From assembly GCA_030691865.1 (NCBI GenBank), contig JAUYDL010000029.1, positions 1-64,000 on the forward strand: a DNA stretch of 64,000 bases, read 5' to 3'. Position numbers and translations under genes: made by a program. Below are positions 1 to 7,100 of this stretch, one piece after another; the first letter of the stretch is position 1; the number at the start of each line of letters is the position of its first letter. Source of the DNA: Candidatus Omnitrophota bacterium. Its GTDB lineage: Bacteria; Omnitrophota; Gorgyraeia; Gygaellales; Profunditerraquicolaceae. The notes below the pieces were generated by a model. The model had not been told where the DNA came from. It did not search any database and saw only the letters and a list, made by a program, of their open reading frames with translations.

Positions 1-768
1 TACCTTTACTCTGACATGATTACCAATAACATTATCCCCATCTTTTAAGTAAGCAATTCTACGCACATCCAATCTTACCGATGAATAAAATTTTAACGCC
101 CGTCCACCCGGAGTGATCTCAGGGGAGCCAAACATCACGCCAATTTTTTCCCGCAGCTGATTGATAAAAATTACCGTAGTTCGCGATTTACTGATAGCGC
201 CGGTTAATTTGCGCAAGGCCTGTGACATCAGGCGCGCCTGAAGCCCCATATGTGAGTCGCCCATCTCTCCTTCGATTTCTGCTCGAGGAGTTAATGCCGC
301 CACCGAATCAATTACCACTAAATCTACGGCATTAGAACGCACTAAAGTTTCTGTAATCTCTAAAGCCTGCTCACCGGTGTCCGGCTGCGATATTAAAAGA
401 TCGTCTAAATTTATTCCGATAAGTTTGGCATAAGTTGAATCAAAAGCATGTTCAGCGTCAATGAATGCTGCCACCCCGCCTTTTTTCTGAATCTCCCTTA
501 TTGCCGTTAAAGTCAAGGTGGTTTTACCGGAAGCTTCCGGTCCAAATATTTCAACCACTCTTCCGCGAGGAAGCCCGCCTACACCCAGAGCCAGATCCAG
601 GGTCAGGGCACCTGTGGATATCGTTTCAACATTGGCTTTGGTGTGCGCGCCCAACTTCATAATCGAGCCTTTGCCGAACTGTTTCTCAATCTGGGCAAGC
701 GCCAACTCCAACGCTTTTTGACGGTCCGATATCTCTTTTACATCTTCCTTTTTCTTATCAACTGTCAT
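1..768 (-). CDS. recA: RecA recombinase (3' end cut by window edge)
   Basis: The first 256 codons of RecA, read on the minus strand; the remaining C-terminal part lies outside the window. RecA forms filaments on single-stranded DNA, drives strand exchange and triggers the SOS response. Visible are the Walker A loop GPEASGKTT near residue 69, the stretch VDLVVIDSVAALTPRAEIEG (Walker B), the L1-loop region MGLQARLMSQALRKLT and FINQLREKIGVMFGSPE leading to GGRALKFYSSVRLDVRR. The ATG at 768 is preceded by GGAGG at good spacing. A consensus promoter lies about 30 bp upstream. I saw no convincing LexA box, and no intein in the visible part. Confidence 0.97.
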   Translation of the reverse strand, partial: MTVDKKKEDVKEISDRQKALELALAQIEKQFGKGSIMKLGAHTKANVETISTGALTLDLALGVGGLPRGRVVEIFGPEASGKTTLTLTAIREIQKKGGVAAFIDAEHAFDSTYAKLIGINLDDLLISQPDTGEQALEITETLVRSNAVDLVVIDSVAALTPRAEIEGEMGDSHMGLQARLMSQALRKLTGAISKSRTTVIFINQLREKIGVMFGSPEITPGGRALKFYSSVRLDVRRIAYLKDGDNVIGNHVRVKV

Positions 769-799
769 TGAATCCTCCAATCTTTAAATTTAAGTAAAT

Positions 800-828
800 A
801 TTATAACCCACCCCCACCACACTGTCAA
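800..828 (-). promoter_or_regulatory. Consensus sigma70-type promoter of recA
   Basis: On the minus strand TTGACA (823-828), a 17-bp spacer and TATAAT (800-805), both perfect consensus. It would give a leader of about 25 nt before the recA ATG. The -35 box is preceded by TTCG T, a context shared with the promoter at 2842-2870. Confidence 0.8.
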
Positions 829-891
829 ACGAATATTACTTCAAACCCGAAACATTAAACATTAAATCTATATGCACATGGTTTATCAATG

Positions 892-1020
892 AAAATCCCT
901 CCTTTCTACCTTTAATAGACGTAGAAAGAAGGGGCATCTAACATACAAAAAACAAGATCCTTAAATCTTTTATCCAGCGCAGTCCTTTACACGAAGTGTA
1001 AAGGAAAAGGGAAACCTAAC
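892..1020. repeat. 129-bp two-hairpin direct repeat, copy 1
   Basis: Nearly identical to 1843-1971 in the same orientation and of the same length. It contains a long stem (CCCTCCTTTCTAC pairing with GTAGAAAGAAGGG, one mismatch, 11-nt loop) and a second perfect 9-bp stem CCTTTACAC-GAA-GTGTAAAGG. It ends in ACCTAAC, and ATCTAAC occurs internally. The copies differ mainly in a short unpaired stretch between the stems. It lies between the antitoxin gene and the recA promoter. The nature is unknown: a mobile-element end, a recombination site or a structured RNA are all possible. Confidence 0.85.
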
Positions 1021-1049
1021 AAAAATTAAGGGACGTCCACTTTTTTACT

Positions 1050-1379
1050 TTATACCACCCTCAAGCAGGATTGATGGTGTTTAGAGAGCTTGGGGAAAGA
1101 AATATTGATACCCCTACCCAAAGAAGTAGCAATTTTTATTAAAGTCTCTATAGTAAGGTTTCTTTCTTCTGCAGTCTCTATCTGGGAAATGAATTGCTGT
1201 GATACGCCTAATCTTTTAGCAAGTTCCCCTTGAGTTAATTCTTCATCCTCTCTCAGTTCAGCTAGCTTTTGGGCTAAAGCAGTCTTAACACATTCCATCT
1301 CATAGGCCTTTTTAAATGCTTTATTTTTCAGCTCCTCTTTGAGATGTTGCTCTATATTTTCCAGTTTAACTTTCTTCAT
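1050..1379 (-). CDS. XRE-family antitoxin (HigA-like)
   Basis: A 109-residue helix-turn-helix protein. The segment LTQGELAKRLGVSQQFISQI at about residues 48-67 is a Cro/C1-type HTH; the N-terminal 45 residues are charged and helical. It probably neutralises the toxin encoded immediately upstream and represses their common promoter. Its ATG lies inside the toxin's last codons (14-nt overlap), so the two are translationally coupled. Toxin-first order is typical of higBA-type modules. The gene is followed by the 129-bp repeat copy 1. A similar antitoxin, with a ruined toxin, sits at 37871-38188. Confidence 0.88.
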   Translation of the reverse strand: MKKVKLENIEQHLKEELKNKAFKKAYEMECVKTALAQKLAELREDEELTQGELAKRLGVSQQFISQIETAEERNLTIETLIKIATSLGRGINISFPKLSKHHQSCLRVV

Positions 1380-1758
1380 CTAAATCACCTCTTGATCCTA
1401 ATCTTTCTATATGATCGTATCCAGCCTCAATCAATCCTTTTCTTTTTAAACATAGATTCAAATCGTTGCGCGGAATTTCTCGTGTTCTCTTATTAATAGC
1501 ATGTACTAAAACAGCGTTACCTTTTAAATAAAAGAAATAAAATATCCTGTTATCCCTGGGCCGAAGCTCATAAATGCCGTTTTCCAAATAACCTGCCATC
1601 GGACGGCGCAGATTATTTCCCTGCTTCTTTAATTCGCTAATATACGCGAATACTTTGGCGCGCTCTTTTACTGGAAGAGATTCTATAAAGTCCCTTACCA
1701 GATTATCCCCGCGCTCATCAATAAAATAATATATACCAGAAAGCCTATTTTCTTCCAT
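1366..1758 (-). CDS. RelE/HigB-family toxin (Gp49-like)
   Basis: A 130-residue protein of the phage-derived Gp49/HigB group, a RelE-fold ribosome-dependent mRNA interferase family. Recognisable are YYFIDERGDNLVRDFIESLP at the N-terminus, the YISELKKQGNNLRRP helix, and the core strands YELRPRDNRIFYFFYLKGNA with the basic residues expected in this family, ending AINKRTREIP. It is longer than the usual ~110 residues because of a C-terminal extension (IEAGYDHIERLGSRGD). The ATG starts only five nucleotides after a TATACT box, so the message has almost no leader. The pair is bracketed by 129-bp direct repeats. Activity is inferred from family membership. Confidence 0.88.
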   Translation of the reverse strand: MEENRLSGIYYFIDERGDNLVRDFIESLPVKERAKVFAYISELKKQGNNLRRPMAGYLENGIYELRPRDNRIFYFFYLKGNAVLVHAINKRTREIPRNDLNLCLKRKGLIEAGYDHIERLGSRGDLDEES

Positions 1759-1762
1759 TTAG

Positions 1763-1791
1763 AGTATACAAGATATAACTTGTATTGTCAA
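1763..1791 (-). promoter_or_regulatory. Promoter and likely operator of the toxin-antitoxin pair
   Basis: TTGACA (1786-1791), 17-bp spacer, TATACT (1763-1768) on the minus strand. The spacer is filled by the inverted repeat ATACAAG-ATATAA-CTTGTAT (1766-1785), a sensible binding site for the antitoxin HTH dimer and so autoregulation. Confidence 0.75.
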
Positions 1792-1842
1792 GTCTTTATT
1801 TTTAGCTTATAGCTTAGGACTTAAGGCTTACAGCTACAAATA

Positions 1843-1971
1843 AAAATCCCTCCTTTCTACCTTTAATAGACGTAGAAAGAAGGGGCATCTAACATACAAA
1901 AAACAAGCACCTTATAGTTTTTATCCAGCGCAGTCCTTTACACGAAGTGTAAAGGAAAAGGGAAACCTAAC
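1843..1971. repeat. 129-bp two-hairpin direct repeat, copy 2
   Basis: Same orientation and length as 892-1020, with both stems intact. It lies upstream of the toxin promoter and downstream of the C1q-like gene. Together the copies bracket the toxin-antitoxin pair as a roughly 950-bp unit. Confidence 0.85.
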
Positions 1972-2014
1972 CATTCTAAAACCTAAAGAAATAAACTTAA
2001 CTTATTAATTAGCC

Positions 2015-2815
2015 TTAACCTAGTAAATACCCCCAAAATTTATTATAACTTACATCACTATATAATGCTCCGGTACCCAACTCATACTGAATACGCATGG
2101 TATCATTCAAATTTAAATAAACCGCTACAGTGCCACCCATAGTATGCCAACTGGCAAGAGGTTTTACATAAATTATCGAATCATAAATAGCTCCATTTTT
2201 CCAAAAAGCCAATCTATATTCACCGGTACCAAGGTTAGGCAACAATATATTGAAACCAAAAATATACATACCCGCCACAGGAGCGGTAAATATACCCGTA
2301 GCTGTATTATAATTACTCCCAATATTAGTCAAGATGTTGCCCCAGATAACAGTATTAGGAGCACTTATCGCCCCGCTATAGGTTGCCACAAATGCTGTCT
2401 GAACCGGCTTAGTAACCAGGCCAGCCGGATCGATTATCATCGCATTATTGGTTATACCAGCAGTGTAGTTATTAGAAGTCCCAAAATACATACTCGTAGC
2501 AGTACTAGACTCTCTTAAATAAATTCCGGCTTTGGGTTTTGTAGGATTGTTTACCGTAGTTGACCAGAAAATACCAGGCGTAAATGCCGTATCCGTCAAA
2601 TCCGTGGTAATCAGAAGCCCTGCCTTGGTAACCGCTTGAGTAAAATCTGTCTGCGTAGTACTTTCATCTTGGTTGTAAATATTTAAGTTTTTATAGCTCC
2701 CATAAGGCGAAGGATAGTAGGTGGTGATGGTGATGGATTCTTCAGCAAAAACACAAGTGGAACAAAGAAATAAAAGAAAAGAAATTAAAAAAATACTTTT
2801 TAATAATCTAGGCAT
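2015..2815 (-). CDS. Secreted protein with C1q-like domain
   Basis: A 266-residue exported protein. The ATG at 2815 follows GGAGGTGAAC at proper spacing; a TTG twelve bases further upstream would place the ribosome site inside the gene, so it is not the start. Residues 1-24 form a signal peptide (KSIFLISFLLFLCSTCVFA). The mature N-terminus has SITITTYYPSPYGSYKNL, which I recall as a recurrent opening of exported proteins in Omnitrophota. From about residue 132 the sequence fits a C1q/TNF-like jelly roll: WGNILTNIGSNYNTATG, then FTAPVAGMYIFGFNI, and a closing FWGYLLG. Such domains form trimers and mediate surface binding. The ligand is unknown. It has its own consensus promoter. Confidence 0.75.
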   Translation of the reverse strand: MPRLLKSIFLISFLLFLCSTCVFAEESITITTYYPSPYGSYKNLNIYNQDESTTQTDFTQAVTKAGLLITTDLTDTAFTPGIFWSTTVNNPTKPKAGIYLRESSTATSMYFGTSNNYTAGITNNAMIIDPAGLVTKPVQTAFVATYSGAISAPNTVIWGNILTNIGSNYNTATGIFTAPVAGMYIFGFNILLPNLGTGEYRLAFWKNGAIYDSIIYVKPLASWHTMGGTVAVYLNLNDTMRIQYELGTGALYSDVSYNKFWGYLLG

Positions 2816-2841
2816 GTTCACCTCCAAGGTTAGCTTTATTT

Positions 2842-2870
2842 ATTATAATTCATCCACTTTATCCTGTCAA
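2842..2870 (-). promoter_or_regulatory. Consensus promoter of the C1q-like gene
   Basis: TTGACA (2865-2870), 17-bp spacer, TATAAT (2842-2847) on the minus strand, about 27 bp before the ATG at 2815. The -35 box is preceded by ATTCGT as in the recA promoter. Confidence 0.8.
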
Positions 2871-2873
2871 ACG

Positions 2874-2905
2874 AATAATCTTACCCTCCAATAATCTTAC
2901 CCTCC
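2874..2905 (+). repeat. 16-bp tandem duplication in a divergent promoter region
   Basis: AATAATCTTACCCTCC occurs twice in direct succession (2874-2889 and 2890-2905), between the minus-strand C1q promoter and the plus-strand cyclase promoter. It may be a duplicated regulator site or replication slippage. Confidence 0.8.
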
Positions 2906-2934
2906 TTGACAACCAGAACAGAATGTGTTAGATT
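2906..2934 (+). promoter_or_regulatory. Promoter of the diguanylate cyclase gene
   Basis: TTGACA (2906-2911), 17-bp spacer, TAGATT (2929-2934). The ATG at 2943 is only eight bases downstream, so the transcript would be leaderless or nearly so. This argues against the GTG at 2925, which overlaps the spacer and -10 box. Confidence 0.65.
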
Positions 2935-2942
2935 TAACCATT

Positions 2943-4109
2943 ATGGAAGAGCTAAATAAACTAAAGATCGAACTTGAACGCACAAAAATCGAGCTGAGGA
3001 TACTCTATGAAGTATCCAATGCTATGCGCACCACTTTAAAGCTGGATGAAATCCTCTATATCATCCTTACGGGTGTAACTGCGCATACCGGACTGGGATT
3101 TAACCGAGCTATGCTTTTTTTAGTAAATGAAAAAGAGCAGCTCATTGAAGGAAAAATGGGCATCGGGCCGGAAAATGAAGAAGAAGCTAATATTGCATGG
3201 ACCAAGATTGAAGAGGAAAAAATGGACCTTGAAGATTTAATCAATGTCTTTAAAAACTCTGACGCGGTACTAGAGTCAGGCTTTAATCGTCAGGTTAGAA
3301 ATTTAAAAGTATCCATGCTTGATAAAAGTGAAAATCCGCTATCTTTGGCAGTATTAGAAGGCATGCCCCTGCATTTAACCGGCCAATCTATCCATAAATA
3401 CCAGAACTCACCGGTAATTAAAATACTGGGAGGCCATGAGCTCCTGATTATACCGTTAAAAGCCAGAGACCGGGTAAACGGAATTATTGTTGCGGATAAT
3501 TTTATCACCAACGATCCGATCACCAAAGATGATATCCGGATGCTTACGATGCTGGCCAACCAGGCGGGCCTGGCCATTGAAAACTCTCAGCTTTTTGAAT
3601 TGACCGTAGAACGCGCACATTCAGATTACCTGACTAATCTCTGGAATCACGGATACTTTCAGTTTCTGCTGCAAACAGAATTGGAGAAAACTAAAGCCAC
3701 TAAAAGTTCTCTTACTTTAATTATGATCGATATTGATGATTTTAAGATTTATAACGATACGCTTGGGCATCAGGCAGGAGATAAAATATTAAAAGACCTG
3801 GCCAGCCTCTAACGCAATCAATCCCGCAAGATGGATCAGGTCTGCCGTTATGGCGGAGAGGAATTTACGATTATCCTTCCCCATACGGATAAAAAAGAAG
3901 CTTTCTTGATTGCTGAACGCATCAGAATGGATATTCAAAAATACCCTTTCCTGAATGAGGAGATCTTTCCTAATAAACAACTAACGGTAAGCTTAGGGAT
4001 TGCCACCTTCCCTGAGAATGGCCTGCTGGCTGCGGATTTAATTACCAGTTCAGATAAATCACTCTACCAGGCTAAAAACAAAGGTAAAAATAATACCTGC
4101 TGCGGTTAA
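2943..4109 (+). pseudogene. GAF-GGDEF diguanylate cyclase interrupted by an in-frame stop
   Basis: The only plus-strand gene. An N-terminal coiled segment and a GAF sensor domain (about residues 15-215) precede a GGDEF domain that would make cyclic di-GMP. The metal-binding strand IMIDIDDFKIYNDTLGHQAG is present. A TAA at 3810-3812 interrupts the frame; directly after it the same frame continues to the signature RYGGEEF, then SLGIATFP and SLYQAKNKGKN. A single change such as TTA to TAA would explain the break. As it stands the product stops before the GGEEF active-site turn, and reinitiation at 3831 would yield only a catalytic fragment. A sequencing error or a recent nonsense mutation are the two main readings. 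Confidence 0.85.
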
Positions 4110-4112
4110 TAG

Positions 4113-4168
4113 AATAATGGGGACGGTTCTATTTTTCTTTAGAGAAAAATAGAACCGTCCCCATTATT
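4113..4168. repeat. REP-like palindrome / bidirectional terminator
   Basis: A perfect inverted repeat with 26-bp arms beginning AATAATGGGGACGGTTCTAT and a loop of about four bases, lying between the ends of the convergent cyclase and SMC genes and touching the SMC stop codon. The long stem flanked by T-rich runs could terminate transcription from both sides. It belongs to the family that recurs throughout the window. Confidence 0.9.
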
Positions 4169-7100
4169 TCATACTGCGACTGCTTCTGGTTCTTTTTGGT
4201 TTTCTTTATTCTGCGATAATTTCACCGAAACAATCTTAGAAACCCCTGACTCATCCATAGTGATCCCATACATAATATTGGCATTCACAATGGTTTTCTT
4301 ATTATGTGTAATCACGATAAACTGCGAAGTTTTAGCAAACTCCTGAAGAACTCTGGAGAACCTATCGACATTTGCCTCATCCAGGGCAGCATCAATCTCA
4401 TCCAAAATACAAAACGGCGATGGCTTGACTTTAAAAATTGCAAAAATAAGCGCGATCGCCGACATACTCTTTTCACCCCCGCTTAACAGGAGTACATTCT
4501 GTAATTTCTTTCCCGGAGGCCGGCAAATAATTTCAATTCCCGACTCCAGAGGGTCATTCTCATCTAAAAGATATAGCTGCGCGTCTCCTCCGTTAAAAAG
4601 CAGGCGGAAATAATTCTTAAACTCCACCTTTACTTTCTCAAATGTCTCCATAAACATCTGCCGACTGGTGCGATTAATCTTTAAAATTGCCTGATGCAAA
4701 GACTCTTTGGCATCCGCTAGATCCGTCTGCTGCTGAATAAGAAAATCATAACGTTTCTTTAGTTCATCATACTCTTCAATCGCCACCAGATTAACCGTGC
4801 CGTAGGAATCTAACTTCCTCTTTAATTCGCTGATCTCTGCAGATAACGCCTCTTGGTCTAATTCTATAAGCGGCTCTGTTAAAAGGCCTAGATCAACCTT
4901 ATAAGCCGAAGACATCCTCTCTTTAATCGTGGTATAGCGATAATCCAAATCCTTATCCAGCATCTCTAAATCATGCAGACGGTTCTTTATCTGATCCAAT
5001 TGTTTACGGTCAGCCTCAATCTTTTTTACCACCCCGGCCGCGCCGTAAGATACCTCATTATACTTAAGCTCAATTTCCTCCAGGGAAGTTTTTTTCTGCT
5101 CTATCTGGATTTGGCCTTGTTTATTCGTATTCTGACATTCCGTAATTTCAACCTTTAAAATCTCCTGGCGCTCTTTGGCCTCGCTAATCTGCCGCTGGAT
5201 ATTTTCCAGGCTCGCCTTATCCTGCGCATAAGTTTGATCTAGGATCTTTAAAGTTGCCGCATCAGAACTAAAACGCCTATTCAGAGCTTCAATTTCAGTC
5301 TTAGTTTGGGTAATAAAAACTAAAACCTCCTCGCGTAACTTACTATTTAAAGAGATGGCATCCTCTTCTTGCACGATTGCATCCTGCCTTTGCCTCTCTT
5401 GATTATTTAAATCCAGAAGCTGATTCTGGGCGCTGTCCAAATTTTGCTGGATAGCAGAAATCTCCCGCGCTACATCAGCCAGCTCCATTACAATCACATC
5501 CTCTTCTTCTTTAATTTTGTCAAACTGTTCCGCAATCGCAGTGTGGTGGGATTCTTTGTTAGCCAAAGCAATCTCGTAGTTACGTAACTCCAGCTCCAGG
5601 CCCGCAGACATCTTATTTAATTCCGAAATACAGGCCTGCCGCAGCACCATTCTATTTCTTAACTCACCGAGATTCTCTTTTAGCCTGGCAATCTTTTCAT
5701 TAATTTTCTGCGTATCTAATTCAATGGGCTTAGCCTCTCCGCTTATTTTAAAAGCGGCAGTGCTCAAAGCCAGACGATCCTGTAGACTTAAAGGCAGCTG
5801 ATTCTGGATCTTTACCACCAGGCCCGTTAAATTCTCATTAGGCATTTTGTCCAGAAAAATGACGGCATTTGACGACTCGCCGATACCATCATATTTGCTC
5901 TTTAATTTCTCTAAAAATTCTTTATGCGAAACTAAAGTGAGCTTTTCATTTCCCAGGTTCACAATCTCTTTATTAATTTTCTCTAAATTTAACCCCTCCT
6001 GCGCAAGGCTTGCCTTGACATCAGAAATCCTCTGCTTAAATTCAGCTACTTGCGCTGCCGTATCCTCTAATTCCTGAGTAACTTTGGCTAAAGCCTCTTG
6101 GGTAATTACCTTATCCTCATAAACCTTGGCCTTTTCTATCCCCAACCTCTTTTTGCGTGCCAGAAAGACCTGATGCTTGGAATTAAAATCTCCGATTTGG
6201 TTATTGGTATTAGAAATTGCGGTTTCTAAATCTAGAATTATTTTTTTACATTCAGCTATTAAGCCAAGGGAATTCTTTATACTGGCGCCCAGCTTATCAA
6301 TCTCCTCTTGGCTTCCTGCCAAGCTGGCTTGCTTGACTTCTATATTCTGCTTAAGGTTAGCGTACTCGCCACGAACCTGCTGTAATTTTTCTTCATCCTG
6401 AACGAGTTTAGCGGCCGCCTGGTCAATTTGCCCCTCTAAAACCTGGTTATTCTGCATTAATTCATCAATGTGTTGCTGATTAAAATTGATGTGCTCATTA
6501 TTACGTACTAAACTATTTTCCAGATTAAGCATCTGGCTGCGCGCCTCCATCATCGCTTCCCCTAAACTTTTTAGCTCTGACTGACGATTGGCAATTTTTG
6601 CCTCTTGCTGGGCAATTAATTCTATTAAAGAAGATTCCTCTTTTCCTAAATCCTTCAATTGCCCAACAATCCCATTTTTCTCTTCCAACAAATTCTTCTT
6701 ATCCAGAGTGGCTAAATCTATCTCTTTTAATTTTAATTCTTCAAAAACTTCTTTATACCGACGCGCTTTGTTGGCCTGGCGTTCCAGGGAACCAATCTGA
6801 CGTTTGACCTCCGCAACAATATCATTTACACGCAAGAGATTCTGCTCTGTCTCATCCAGCTTACGCGTGGTTTCTCTCTTCTGGGCTTTATACTTACTTA
6901 TTCCGCTGGCTTCATCAAAAACCACCCGGCGGTCTTCCGGCCGGGAACTTAACACCAAATCAATTTTCCCCTGGGCAATGATCGAATAACTCTCCGCCCC
7001 TACACCTGTACCTAATAACAAATCCAGGATATCCTTAAGCCGCACAGTTGCTTTATTCAACATATACTCGCTTTCCCCTGATCTAAAAAGCCTGCGGGTA

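Noticed and set aside
892..1971. Integron attC site interpretation of the 129-bp repeats
   Set aside because: The RYYYAAC-like 7-mers are direct, not inverted with GTTRRRY, and there is no integrase; kept as an unexplained repeat.
4304..6989. Several plus-strand open frames opposite smc
   Set aside because: They are shadows of the smc coding sequence, low in conserved motifs and lacking their own ribosome sites.
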